From NCBI RefSeq assembly GCF_000499845.2, contig NC_023749.2, forward strand, positions 42,244,658 through 42,308,657: a DNA stretch of 64,000 nt. The letters are read 5' to 3'. This document shows, one piece after another, positions 36,001 through 48,020 of this stretch (its first letter is position 1; the number at the start of each line of letters is the position of its first letter). The notes under the pieces were generated by a model. It was not told the origin of the DNA. It did not search any database and saw only the letters and a program-made list of their open reading frames with translations. A program made the translations under genes and the position numbers. Origin of the DNA: Phaseolus vulgaris (lineage: Eukaryota > Streptophyta > Magnoliopsida > Fabales > Fabaceae).

Positions 36001-36429
36001 CAACATGTTTTTCTATATCAAAGAGTTCAAGATAATAGCAATGAAACTAACGATCTTAACATTCATGATGAAATTATTTTTACTGAAGATCAACTTGTTT
36101 TGAGTCAGCCATCACAAGCCATATTCTTGCACCTTGTGATAATGGTGAAAATAACAATAATAATAATTGTGAATTACACATTAAGGTTCCAGAAGAAGTT
36201 TGTTTCCATATAGACCAAAACCACAATGAAGATCATGACAGAAAACAAAATTCTGAATCAAATCAGCCTGTTCGAATGAGTACTATAATAAAAAGACCAC
36301 CCGAGTATCTTTGTAATCTTAGTGTTTCCAATACATCTTCAAGAATTAAATATCCTTTGAATTGTGTTTTGTCTTATAATAATTTATCACCTTCTTACAC
36401 ATTTTTTTGTTATGTCTCTTTCTTCACAT

Positions 36430-37545
36430 GTTGAGTCAAACACTTATTTTGAAGTTGTGAAATATGACTGTTGGATAAAACCTATACAATGTGAGATATC
36501 TGCTTTGGAGTTAAATCAAACATGGGAGATTGCTCTTCTGCCTAAAGAAAAAACAGTCATAGTTTGCAAATGGATATTCAAAATAAAATATAAGGCTAAT
36601 AGGACCGTTGAAAGGTATAAAGCAAGACTAATAGCAAAGGGATACACACAAACATAAGGCATTGACTACCTTGATAATTTCTCTTCAGTAGAAAAGATGA
36701 CCACCAGAAGGTTGCTTCTTTCTCTAGCTTCTTTCTATAATTGGGAATTGAAACAATTAGACATAAACAATGCCTTTTTACATGGAGAGTTGAAAGAAGA
36801 TGTATACATTGTTGTTCCTCCTGGATTGACTTTTATTCAACCAGGATAAGTTTATAAATTAAAAAAGGCTTTATATAGCTTTAAACAAGCCAACAAAGAG
36901 TGGTTTGCCAAACTGTCACTCTTTTTGCTTTCTTGGGAATATACTCAATTTATGAATGATCATTCTTTGTTCATTAATTCTTCTTAAGGATCTTTTACAA
37001 CATTATTGATGTATATGGATGATATAATATTGGCAGGAAATGATAAAGAGGAGATTAAGCGAATCAAACATTCAAGATTCAGGATCTTGGGGATTTAAGA
37101 TATTTTCTTGGTCTTGAAATAGCAAGAAGTAAGAAAGGGATAATGATGAATCAAAAGAAATATGCACTGAAATTGTTAACAAATGCAGGTCTTTGAGCCT
37201 TCAAACCTGCAGTTACTCCAATTGATAATTATGCAAAATTATATGTACTGAAAGTGTTCCTTTCACATATTTTCAAGCCTATAGAAGATTGATTGGAAGC
37301 CTTATGTATCTCACTAATATCCGACTTGACATAATCTTTTATGAGCAACGATTTTCTCAATTTCTTGCTAAGTCTGCAATTTCTCACTATATAATGCAAC
37401 AATTAGAATTCTCAGATATATCAAAGGAACTCTGAGTCTTGGTTTATTTTTCTCTTCCAACACTTTTGGTAATTTAAAAGCCTTTTGTGATAGTGATTGG
37501 GGCACCTTTAGTGATTCAAGACAATCAGTGACAATCAGTGGCCGA
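36430..37545 (+). pseudogene. copia reverse transcriptase-RNase H remnant
   Basis: Seen in pieces: [54 protein letters not shown], and the catalytic LLMYMDDIILAGND near 37000 (Met in place of the more usual Val). A later RLIGSLMYLTNIRLDI block marks the RT-RNase H junction. Several stops (for example after GYTQT) and at least one frameshift inactivate it. Confidence 0.85.
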
Positions 37546-37745
37546 AATTCTTATTCTAACTTTTATTGACTCTTTATTTACATTTTGTCTTTTTAACTAC
37601 CTAGAATGAGTGTATTGCTTATATATATATTCAGACTTTTTACTTTGATTCAAAGAAGGAATAAAATAGAAGAAATATTTCTTTTCCTATCCTCCGCCTT
37701 CCTTTTTCTTTTTTGTTTCTCAGTTTTTTTTATCATATTTTAGGT

Positions 37746-39096
37746 TTTAGTCAATATTATGTGCACAGAATGTATTAATCACGTGCTTGACTTGCTTTAA
37801 GCATGTTGCGTTTTGGACTTTCTTTACATGTTTTTCCATTTATCTCATTTTATTTAAGTGAAGAATAGTTAGACTAAGGTTGTACGTCAAAAAGCTAACT
37901 ATAAACATAAATGAAGAAAAAAATAATATTATTTTCGTGTATTCTCTCCTTAGTGTATTTTTTATAATTATAACTGCGAATTTAGTGTCACATCAATCTC
38001 AATTTCAGACCTAGTCCTGCTTTGTTTTCAAGAGTTTGAACGTTAATTTGGTCTTTGGAGAATGTTCAATGAGGAAATTGGTTTGGCGAAAAAACCACCT
38101 TAAAGAATACACAGTGGAAAAATTGAAATTTAAACAAACTTTTTTCATCTTTTGTTTTATCCATGAGCATTGTTGTTTAGTTTGTTTTGACTTATTGTAT
38201 GTATTGTTTATGTATTTGTTCGAGACTCTCGTACTCTTCATCGATTGGTGTGATTTTGCCCTTATGTAGAGGTGTTCCACGTAAAAAAAATCTAAGTTCC
38301 TTCTTGTTTTTCTTGGTTTCATGCTGCACTTTATTTTGTTGTTTGCTCACATCCTTGCAATTTAGGATAAATTTTATTTTATTTCTTATTGTTCTATTAC
38401 TTATTTTGTTATTGAATTGTTATTTTTATTATTTTGATACACACAATTTACTACTTTAATAACATTTTCATAGTTACATTTACAGTACATAAGTTTTAAT
38501 TAGTATAATAACATTTTTTACATAGATTTCGCTAAAAACAAAATAAACATAATATTGTAACATTTTATAAATAAATATTACAACAAATAAATTAAAATTC
38601 GTATATTTTTATAAATGTCACTAAAAGTAGAACTTTTTTAACTTAATAAAATTAAAAAAAAAACGATAATCTTTCTCGATCTCAACTTACTCTCTCACAC
38701 TCGTTTTCCTTTACTCTCTGAATTTGTCTCTTTCTTCCAACTCACTCTTTCATTCTTCTTGATCTATAAATCTCACGCTCCTTAAGTACTCTCACTCTCA
38801 AAATCTCATTATCGTTTCACTCTTGTTTCTCTTCCTCACTCTTCTAGTCTCGTTTCACGCTCCCTCATACGCTCTCTATCTCGTGCTTGCATCTAGAATT
38901 ATTGTCAATGACAATGTTTAAACTTAGGTATTTGAATCTGATCTTTGGTATCTCACATGATTCAATTTGTTCTTACAATCAGGTAGGATGTTTTTGTCTT
39001 TGATTTTATTAGGTTTTTGTTTTAATTTTCAATTATTTTTATTTGGTTTTCAATCGGTGTGTATCGTAGTGACTCTCTCTCACATTAGAACCCTCG
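37746..39096. other. AT-rich intergenic stretch
   Basis: Includes a pyrimidine-rich block at 38680-38890 with CTCTC/CACTC repeats. I see no gene. Confidence 0.45.
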
Positions 39097-39430
39097 CACT
39101 ATAAGAAAATTGTTTTTAGAAACTAAATTTTTGGTCTCTAAAATGATAAAATTAGTCACTAACTTAACTAGAGACTAATTTAGAATTTAATAACAGTAAG
39201 TGACTAAAATCATGGTCGCTAATTTTATATACAAATTTAGATTCTAATTTAGAAACCAATTTAGTTACGATTAAATAAAAACCAACTTAGTGATCAATTA
39301 TATAGAAACTAATAGTGACCAAATTATATAGAAATCAAATTAACAACCAATTTAGTGACCAAAATATATAGAAACTCATTTAGGGACCAAATATATAAAT
39401 ATGAAAAAATGGTCACTGTATTGATCTCTA
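39097..39430 (+). mobile_element. Possible CACTA end with subterminal repeats
   Basis: CACTATAAGAAAATTG is a CACTA-type terminus. It is followed by repeated variants of AGTGACCAAATTATATAGAAA and TAGTCACTAACTT that resemble subterminal arrays. No matching inverted end was found downstream, so it is a fragment at best. Confidence 0.4.
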
Positions 39431-40094
39431 AATAATATAATTTATTATAAAATATTATTTTATTTACCTACTTTTTATTTATTTACCTACTTTTTATTTA
39501 TTTACCTACTTACTCTTTCATATTTTATATTTATTTGTAGATTTAAGTTCACTAATTTTAAAATAAATTTATAAAGTTCGTCAACTCAAAGCAATTATGT
39601 TCAAAATCCAAATAAGTTAGCAATTTTTTTCAAATTTTACAAAAAAACTTTTTTATGAATTATGAATGTGAACTAAGATTATGGTATAAACTAGAAGATA
39701 ATCACATAAACTCAAGTTGAAATGATTATACTGTCGTAGTTGTTTAAAATTTACTTTCAACTTCTGTTAATATACATGAGTTATATGTACAAGAAAGTTT
39801 AGTTTATTCCTATCTTGTTTGAATTTACATTTTTGTGCCTACTTGCAGCTCACAGGGTTGTTGAAAAAAGGAAGAGCAGGACCTAGGAAGTGCAAGTGTT
39901 CCTCTCTATCCATCAAACTGTCTACAAGCTTCTTAGCTAGAACAAATCAATGAATGTCTTGGAAGCTAGAGCTGAAAGATTGTTACAAATCAGTAAGAAA
40001 CAAACACACAACAATGGATAAAGGAATGAAAGAATGAAAATTGAAACACAAGATGAATGGAAAATTGCAAATCATTGAGTGTTTATAAACTTAC
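39431..40094. other. Intergenic, no gene seen
   Basis: Contains a short tandem TTTATTTATTTACCTACTTT near 39460-39515. Nothing else recognised. Confidence 0.4.
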
Positions 40095-40429
40095 CTTCTC
40101 AAACGATACTAGCTCAACCTCATAATACAAAGTGGAGTTTGAAGGAACCACAACAAGTTCCTGTTGAGACTCTGATGAGCAAAACCATAATGCCACCTCA
40201 CCCTTCTTCATAGTCAAAACAACTCTGTCAAGCCCATCAATTACTTGTTCTACTCAATCCATAAAACACTCACATTATCTAGCTTAATAAATAATTTAGT
40301 GGGAATTGGGAGAAACATTGAGACATTTTTTCTAGTTACCCTCATCAGTTTTGAATTCAAACAGCTCCCCTTCATCATCATGACCCTTCTTAAAAAACAA
40401 AGTACCTTCCAGCTTATCAATTACTTTCA
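40095..40429 (-). pseudogene. FKBP62/65-like peptidyl-prolyl isomerase, two-exon fragment
   Basis: On the - strand exon a (40429-40340) reads KVIDKLEGTLFFKKGHDDE and then GELFEFKTDE. Exon b (40249-40095) reads EQVIDGLDRVVLTMKKGEVA, then SSESQQELVVVPSNSTLYY and EVELVSFEK. Splice sites are intact (TTGTAG| , G|GTAACT , GAGTAG| , AAG|GTAAG), and the codon split between them (E across the join) restores the family sequence. This is the third FKBP domain of the multi-domain plant FKBPs. Relative to that family about seven residues are missing in frame between EVAL and SSES. The other FKBP domains and the TPR region are absent, so it is a genomic gene fragment, not a working chaperone. Confidence 0.75.
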
Positions 40430-41411
40430 CTACAAGAATGCAAAAATAGGTAAGGAAACATGAGAACCATGTTTTAAATCCATAAACAATGACAAGGCTA
40501 TCATCCACATTAAGAATTACAAGCATTTGCATTTCAAAATGAATAGTCAAATCCTTGTGTACTAAACCTTAAAATTCAAAATGAATAATAAAATCCTTGT
40601 GTATTTTCCCAAACAATGTACAATGAAATCTTTATGAAACAAACAATACCATCACCACCATCAAAATGTAAATAGGAGGAAGCACAAAAGTAGAAACCAC
40701 TAAAAATTTAACTAGCTTTCTTACCCAGTGGTTCACCAAAGTTACGAGAAAACTTTTGTTTTGGACATGTGTGCTCCTCTGCAAAACATGTCACATGTGA
40801 TCTTGCTTGCTTAAAGAATTAAAAAGTTATCTCTATTTTTTTAATCTTTGGATTCAAAGCACAACCAGCTTGGAGAAACATATGCAACCAGGTCAAAACA
40901 CCCTCAAATCAACACCAAAGAGAAAAACACGAGCCACTCTAAAGACAAGTCAATACAAATTAATAAATAAAATATTCAAAAAACAGTAATAGTGAAAAGA
41001 AAAGTTAACTTCACTCACGTGTTCTACAGTTTATCATCTTCTTGCTGTCCCTCGCACCCATTGCTCTTCTCTCCTTTTTTTTCTTTAATTTAACTAAACA
41101 AATAAATAAAAAAATAATAGTTCAGACTTTATACATAGCCTCTTTTGAGTTATAGAATTTAGCTGTACAGTGCTTTCCAAGTTATATGTAACTACCAGCT
41201 TGATCTTTAAGTCTTTTTCTGAACTATATTTCTTTCAATTTTCTGCTGCATAATTATGACAATAGTTTTAATTGGACAGTAAGAACAAGGTTGATCATGG
41301 ATAACTTCACATTTGAAGTTTTTTACTACACCCTTAGTATCCTTTCATTATTTTGCTACTTGTCTATGTTGTGGTGCATTAATGACACATCTGTCTTACC
41401 TTGTTTACTAG
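40430..41411. other. Possible minor exons on the - strand, unassigned
   Basis: Two short - strand segments have splice-like borders: around 40715-40765 (TTTTGCAG| to |GGTAAGAAAG, encoding EEHTCPKQKFSRNFGEPL) and 41020-41060 (ATGGGTGCGAGGGACAGC before |GTGAGT). They could be upstream exons of the FKBP relic or of something else. I do not recognise them. Confidence 0.25.
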
Positions 41412-41540
41412 GTATTGATGGGGTTAAGCTTAGAGATGGTCGCTTATTGATTGCTTGTAATACTTAATCAAGGGTGTGCTTAAAGTGGCACAACTTGGAT
41501 GCATCAAAATATGGTGGCTTGGTCAGGTGTTTATATTTTA
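41412..41540 (+). pseudogene. BNR/Asp-box sialidase-like gene fragment
   Basis: After a good acceptor (TTGTTTACTAG|) the + strand reads GIDGVKLRDGRLLIACNT, then a stop and a frame change into KGVLKVAQLG. This matches in outline the plant BNR-repeat sialidase-like family, where a D-G-V-K-L-x-D-G-R segment precedes SRGVLKVA. Only one exon-sized piece is present, with a stop and a shift, so it is a relic. The family call rests on this short stretch. Confidence 0.4.
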
Positions 41541-41602
41541 ACTAGCCTAAACCAATAAATAATCATCAAGACAGAGGAAGAGAAAAACTGATACAATCCA
41601 AG

Positions 41603-42440
41603 TGATGCAAAACTAGTTTATTTTTTATTATTTTTTTGTAGTTTTGTATCTTGCGAAAGAATGGACTTGAAAATGACATCAATGGCTGAATGGAAGTGTG
41701 GAGAAGAGGAAATGAAGAGGGGAAGTAGAGGCTTAGAAGAGGTGTGGCCAACTTCTAAGAAGATTCAAGCAAAACACTAATAGAAGTGCAAACTTGAGAG
41801 TGAGAATTTGAAGACAAATGAGCTAGCAACTTGGGAAACATTTCATTATCAATTCAAATATGATTTTCAAGAGGGCTAGCACTTGTATTTATGGTGCCAT
41901 GGGCAACCAAGGTGCAAGCTTTAACCCTAAACACTCTCCACTCATAGAAGGAAAAGTGACTCTCTCTAATTGGAGCAAATCCTCTCAAATTAGAGGTTGA
42001 CAAGTGTCCTCCTCTAATTGGAGAGAATCCTCTCCATTAAGGAGATGCCATGTGGACCTTCATGCCTTCCTTGTCACTCCATGCTTTCTATTTGCACTCT
42101 AGTAATTGATTTGTGCATCCTAGATGGTCTAGAGTTGCATTGGGTCCAAGGAGCCCCAATTGTAACTCTAGCTAGACTCTTTCTTTTTCTATTTACACCC
42201 TACTCTAATTGGCCCAATACATGACCCATGAAAATTCCAAAACATGGCTCAAGATAATGGCCGAAAGACAAGCCCAAAATAAAGTCTATATTACTTTCTA
42301 CAAATTTATAAGACTAGGAAATTTGGAAGAAAAAGTTAAAAATTAATTCTCGATAAAAATAGAGTTTTTTGAACTCCTTCTTCTTCTTCTTCTTCTCCTT
42401 CCATTCTTCTAGCCATGACCCTAGTTAAAGACCCAATATG
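41603..42440 (-). repeat. LTR, family B (-), starting with a pol tail
   Basis: Inverted counterpart of 26173-27012 with many shared blocks. On the - strand the outer 105 bases (42440-42336) read TRVMARRMEGEEEEEE and end in a stop, as the C-terminus of gypsy pol proteins does. The LTR ends GCATCA at about 41603 with no primer site. It meets a family A LTR head to head at about 42440. Confidence 0.7.
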
Positions 42441-43420
42441 TGTCCTTCCGGATGGTCCTCCATCACCAAGTAAACAAGGAGATGACCAAAGCCTCAAGAG
42501 ACCATTCACACTATGAGAAGTCATCTCAACAATCAAGTCAAGACCCCACCAAAGATCTAACGAACCTCACCAGAAGAAGAAATGGGCATAGACCAAAACA
42601 CCAAATGTTCTTTGTTCTGGTCTTCTTAAAAATAAAACTTGTTGTAAATAATTTGGGGTCACTTTAGGGGTCCAAATAGCAAGATAGGCTAGAATAGGTG
42701 CCTTTAGCATAATAGGGGGGTGTAGTTATCATTTTAGCTTGTGCCTAGCCCTTTATGAAGGAAAGTTGACCTAGCTTCTAGAAGAACAAGCCTAGGGTGT
42801 TGTTTTGACTTAGTCAAACCCTAAAGGAAGCCCCTTACATATTTACCATCCTACCCTTGCTCATCTTGTTTTCCAAGGTACCTATTCCTATAAATAGGGT
42901 GCCTTACTCCATGTATTTGGATGTTGAAATTTGATATAAAAGGAAAACTTTGCACAAATTGTGTGAGGCTTTTGTTCTCTAGCTTAGGTCTTATCTTGTG
43001 AGAGTTGAGAGCTCTTCAAGTGGCGGCCCTCCACACTCATCTTGGGAAATCCACACTCCATGTGGCGTGTTCAATCTCATCCATCACCATAAGCTTTCTT
43101 TCCTTCATTTGCTTCTTCCATTTTTCATACACCATTGTTATTGTGTTTTGTGTTCTTGTTTCCATCTTTTCAATTCGGTTCCATCTATTTCATTTGTTTC
43201 CTTTTCATATCATTCCAATTCTACAACATGCATCATTCACACCTTATAATGTGCTTTTCCTTTTACCTTTGGAAGTGAACCTTCACACTTACTTAACCAC
43301 TTGGATAAGTTCGTGTCCAGTGGGGATCTTCCCTAGGTCTCACCATATATTTGCTAAAGTCAAAATCATAAGTGAAGTGTCACCCTTAAAATGGATAATT
43401 CTAAAATCAACTCACATAAA
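42440..43420 (+). repeat. LTR, family A (+), probable solo LTR
   Basis: Collinear with 33622-34508: shared TAGCTTGTGCCTAGCC, CCTATAAATAGGGTGCCTTA (42889-42908, TATA box), CAAGTGGCGGCC, ACTTACTTAACCACTTGG and GTGTCCAGTGGGGATCTTCC. It ends ACTCACA without a primer site. The first 150 bases include an open tail (KEMTKASRDHSHYEKSSQQ) like those at 45.1 and 54.0 kb. Confidence 0.75.
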
Positions 43421-43700
43421 AAATGTTGTCCAAGAAAACAATCAATATGGCACACTTACAAAGCCTAAAGAAAAAAAAAAACTAGGTTTAAAGGTGTCTA
43501 ATGAGTGTAGACCACAGGGTTAGGGTATTCAGAAACAACAGAAGAGGAGATTTTGGTGTGTCAAAGTCAAAAGTTATTATTATAACATACAAAACAGGAT
43601 CATGTTGCCTGCCTACTGGACATGGAGAGAAATTCAGCTAACAAAATACCAATATTCATTTCCACATAATGGTGATTAAACAAGTACATCAGACTACTAA

Positions 43701-43928
43701 AAAATAGTTTCTATTGAATTTGATGACTTCATTTCAGACGCATTAATAGGTACTGGATTCTATCATAAAGCACAATTGGAAATTAAAAGGGCTGATAGCA
43801 AAGAGGCTAACATTGTTGAAGAAGTTTTTGAGAAAACAGGAAAAATTCAGAATGTATTGAGTCTTTGTTTCCCGAGCACATCTCATGAAGCTTGTTGCTC
43901 TCTAAATCCACAACTACTAACTGTATGA
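43701..43928 (+). other. 75-codon open stretch without Met, unassigned
   Basis: One frame is free of stops from 43701 to a TGA at 43926 in otherwise stop-rich DNA. Its composition is mixed and protein-like, with ADSKEANIVEEVFEKTGK. There is no ATG and no clear splice border, and no family is recognised. It may be an old exon or chance. Confidence 0.25.
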
Positions 43929-44399
43929 TGACAATCAAAATAAAAGTCTCATTTTGTAGTATATGACTACATTCTCACTTTGTACTAAATTAAATCCGAA
44001 TCAAATTGTAACTTTAAAGTTCAAACCCATTTTATTGAATAGAACTTCAGTTTGGGGGAGTATCACAAAAGAAATTCTTTGGAAAAAATATTTGGGTACT
44101 TCTCTGTTAAATACAAAATTTCAGCAGTTAACCTTATCAGAAAACTAGAACACTTTCAATTCAAAACATTTCATCTTATAATAGAAATTCAAGGCTTTAT
44201 GCAATATTCATCTTATACTCCAGATGGCTAAGAATATGAATAGTACTTGAGCCAAATAGCCTCCCAATGATGGGCCAATTATTAAACCAATGACCCAAGT
44301 TGAGCTTAACTAAAAGCAAACAATCACAACATGACTTGTTAGGGTGGAAATGCAATTCTAAGAATTAACAGTGTAAAGTTGGTGATGCTTACAGTTGAC

Positions 44400-45130
44400 A
44401 GTCCTAGAGCTTGGTGTTCTTCTCTAAAAAGATAGGTGCGAAATTTAATCAAACACAAGGAATGCAAGAACATGAACCAAATTGAAATTCAAGAACAAGA
44501 ACAATACATAGTTTGGAATTGAAAATACGAATGGAAATGGAATGGAAAAAGATGACTGAAAGGAAACTTAGGAGTGGTGAATTGAATCCAAGATAAGTGT
44601 AGATGGCGCCACTTGAGAGCTCACAACACTTTCAAGATAAGACTCATGGTTTAAAGAGACAATGCTCACAAACTCTACCACAATTTGTGTATAGTAACTT
44701 TACTCTTCATTCAACATTTGAATACATGAGGTAGGCTCCCTATTTATAGATTTAGGAGCCTTGGAAAAGAAGAAATAAGAGGGTAGAATGAGAAAAGGAA
44801 AAAAGTGGGCAGCCATAGGGTTTGACTAAGTCAATCCCGTATTCTAGACTTATCCTTCTAGAAACTATGTCAAAATGCCTTCAAATGGGCTAGGAACAAA
44901 CTAGAATGCTACCTACACCCGTACTATGCTAAAGACACTTTATTCTAGCTTATTCTACTATTTGGACCCTTACAAATGAGCCCAACTTATTTACAACATT
45001 TTTCTAAATATTTAAGAAGACTAGTAGGAAGAACTTCAAGTGCTCCGAACCTTGTCCATTCCTCCTACTGATGATGTCTTCCCTTGATTGTTGAGTTGAG
45101 ATGACCCTTCATAGTTGGCATCCTTATCAT
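44400..45130 (-). repeat. LTR, family A (-), probable solo LTR
   Basis: On the - strand it opens with a tail (DDKDANYEGSSQLNNQ) and GGAGGAATGGACAAGG, then GAAGTTCTTCCTACTAGTC, TCTATAAATAGGGAGCC (TATA box) and CAAGTGGCGCC. It shares these in order with 42440-43420 and 3449-4430. The inner end near 44400 has only a poor primer-site-like sequence. Limits are approximate. Confidence 0.68.
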
Positions 45131-47007
45131 CTTCTTGTGAATTTGAGTCGTATCACCACACTTCTCAAGTTATTTAGGATTCTAATAAGTTTCAATTAAC
45201 GTATATGTATATATAAAGTAGCAGCCGAAACTATTATTGATTAAAGCGCTGTTAAGATATTAATGCATGCAACATTCTTGCATTGCCTTCAGAGGGAGAC
45301 AAAGCCAGGAGCAGATACAAATCAGGAAGAAACAAAAATTCCAATAACTGATATACATAAGAGCTCACACATACAGGTCTAAACTTCTTTTTTAGTTTCT
45401 TTTCTAGTTTCCTTAATAAGTTTTTTCCAATATTTTTTGTAATAAATTTAGTACTGATTCTCTAGCAATGGGTAGCTGGAACTGAAAAAATATGTAGTAG
45501 AATTATTCATGCTAAGAACAAAAATCGATTTGGGGTTGGGGGCTTCTGATTCAATTTTCAGAGTTTATTTTCTGTTCATGCGGTTTGATTGATATTTATG
45601 TCATTCATTATAACCTTAATTATAACTATTTTTTTAATGATGTATGATTTTTTCAAATAAAAAAAAATACATAAACCCTTGAGTTTTTTATTGTTATGTA
45701 AATATGCAAGTTGAAATGTTCTAGTTATTTTGATAAGATTGATGTGTATAAGTGATTATATTATTAAGTAGGATTTATATAACCCTTGACCTTGTAGTTA
45801 TTGTGTAAAGAATGAATAATTCGTCAGAGGTGTTCACAGGTTGACGTGGTTTGATTTTTAAAGAAAATTGCAAAACATTTTTAAGAAAACAAATGTTAAA
45901 CATTTTGCTGCTGGATTCCGAAAGCTGCGACACCCTTGACTTAATATTGGGAAGCCAACGAATATTAATGCAATTGTGAAAAAAAGTAAAAAATTCCAAC
46001 TTAGTTAAATTTTTTAAAACCGAATCTAAATAATTAGATTGAATTTTAAAATTAAATTCATAATTTTTAGAAGAAAATAGTTTGTATATAGATGGGTTCG
46101 GTATTAGTTTTAAAATTGATATTTTAAAAAAGTTAATTTAAATGATTTAAAATCAATATATATTCTTAAGAATATTTTTATAATAAAATTTTCTTAAATT
46201 TTGTCATATTTCATAAAAATGACAAGATTTTCAATTTGTTGAATTGTGATTTGTTATAAGTCCTGACCAATTTTGTTTTATGCATTTGGTTTGACAGTGC
46301 TGGTTGTGGCTAGGTCTTTATTAACAATGAACCAACTATCTGTGTAAGTTTGGTTGTTTTAATAGCTATATATATATATATAATTATGTCAGTTTATAAA
46401 ACCTATGATTTAGTTGTTCACTTTGCTCTTGTGGCATGAGTTAATTGGTCAATGTTGCTTCATTTTTATTGTTTTTTTATGTAATATAATGTACTTAATT
46501 AGCTGAATAATTTTTTTTCATATGACGATGATAATCTTTGCCAAGCTAAGTAAAATTCATAAAGCAACACCTTTTAACTAAAGTGAATTGTGGATATTTA
46601 TGGAATATACATGCAATTAGTGGCCACCTCTTTGTATAAAATTATCAGATTCAAAACTACAGGGGATGTAAGCGTTTATCACCTGTCCAAAATTTATGAC
46701 TTCAAACATTTTGTAACACGTGTATATCTAGTTTTAAATAATCATGCCCTGTGTGATTTGTTGTTGGTGTGGTAGTTTCCAAGTCCAGACTAGACCAGTA
46801 GAGAGAATTGTTAAAAGGATTTAGGTGGATCACCATAACCGCAAAATTACCGTTTATATATTAGGTGTATCACCCAACTTGAATTTTTTTTTTCTAAATT
46901 TTGAATTTTTAAAATGCTGCATAAAGATATGAGATTTATGTTCTTACAATGAGTTTAATTATTGTGGTTGGGATAACCGAAAGATGTGCATGATTATTTA
47001 CTGGGTA
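45131..47007. other. AT-rich intergenic stretch
   Basis: No recognisable gene. One exon-like segment (45287-45380, + strand, containing RETKPGADTNQEETKIP between AG and GT) is unassigned. A (TA)n run lies at 46368-46382. Confidence 0.35.
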
Positions 47008-47155
47008 TTGAATTTGATAGAAACTATACCAGAGGGATTTTTATTGAATTTGATAGAAACTATACAAGAGGAGATTTTTATTGAATTTGATAGAAACTAT
47101 ATAAGAGGGGATTTTTATTGAATTTGATAGAAACTATACAAGAGGGGATTTTTAT
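47008..47155 (+). repeat. 37-bp tandem repeat, four copies
   Basis: Units beginning TTGAATTTGATAGAAACTAT start at 47008, 47044, 47081 and 47118 (periods 36, 37, 37) and differ at few positions. They lie directly upstream of the CACTA transposase remnant. Confidence 0.93.
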
Positions 47156-47159
47156 GGAG

Positions 47160-48020
47160 AACATGGATTTCAAAGAAGATATATGATGATGATAGAGAGA
47201 AATATAGTATGTGTAAGGATTTGGATGGTTTGTTGGAGGAAACTTTTATGATGCCCACATATTTTGAAGAAAATGAATTCAATGACATTATAAATGAAGA
47301 GCTTGATACTGAAACAATTAGGTTTATCAAATTGATACGTGATGCTCATCAAGAAGTATACCCAGGTTGTAAACATTTCTTTAAGTTATCAGTCCAGGGA
47401 TGAAGTAATGTTTCATTTGATATCATACCAAAATTGCAAGTTCTTAGGTTTCAATTATGAATATATTGATTCTTGTCCTAATGACTATGTTTTATTTCGA
47501 AAGGAGTGTGATAATGAAGTTAGGTGTCCTAAATGTGATTCTTCTAAATATAAGAAAAGAAGCATAAAAATTCTAGAAGAAAAGTTTCCCGTAAGGTTGC
47601 TTTACCTCCAATTCCAGTAAAGGTTTTGAGGTACTTTCCTTTAAATCAAAGGATCAAGAGGCTATTTATGTCATCAAAAATTGTTATGTGAATGAAATGA
47701 CATGATGAAGTTCATACTAAAGATAGAAAGCTAAGACATCCAATTGATTCACTTGCTTGGAAATCTTTGATTCTCTACATCCTAACTTTGCATCAGATCC
47801 TTGAAATGTGAGGCTTGAGTTAGCAAGTGATGAATTTACTCCATTTAAGATGATGAGCAAAGGACATAAGATTTGGCTTGTAGTTTTAATGACTTATAAT
47901 TTACCTCCATGGGATTGTATGAAACAAACTTACTTAATGTTGTCATTAGTAATTCCTGGTCCTTCTTCCCCTAAAAGTAGTAATGATATTTATTTGAAAT
48001 CTCTTATTGATGAGTCACTA
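47160..48020 (+). pseudogene. CACTA (En/Spm) TNP2-type transposase remnant
   Basis: Reads in pieces across frames: YIDSCPNDYVLFRKECDNEV with a Cys pair (RCPKCDSSKYKKR), then VKVLRYFPLNQRIKRLFMSS, KLRHPIDSLAWKS, MRLELASDEFTPF and TYNLPPWDCMKQTYLML before LVIPGPSSP. These follow the order of the TNP2 family (transposase_21). Several stops (for example in the segment after FMSSK) and frameshifts make it dead. It could once have moved elements such as those at 10764 and 56089, but the termini of this copy were not found. Confidence 0.8.

Larger units (their letters stand above)
31800..37745 (+). mobile_element. Ty1/copia retrotransposon, decayed, split by a nested insertion
   Basis: LTR-like ends at about 31820-32180 and 37553-37745 share TATTGACTCTTTATTTACAT, TTTAACTACCTAGAATGA and CAGACTTTTTACTTTGATT or close variants. 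A Met-tRNA primer site follows the left one. Between them lie protease, integrase and RT-RNase H remnants in the copia order. All contain stops and shifts. The protease and integrase remnants are separated by about 2.3 kb of foreign sequence (33130-35430). The right LTR looks truncated on its 5' side. Confidence 0.85.

Noticed and set aside
40427..40440. CACTACAAGAATGC as a second CACTA terminus
   Set aside because: It coincides with the splice acceptor of the FKBP exon and has no inverted partner or subterminal repeats.
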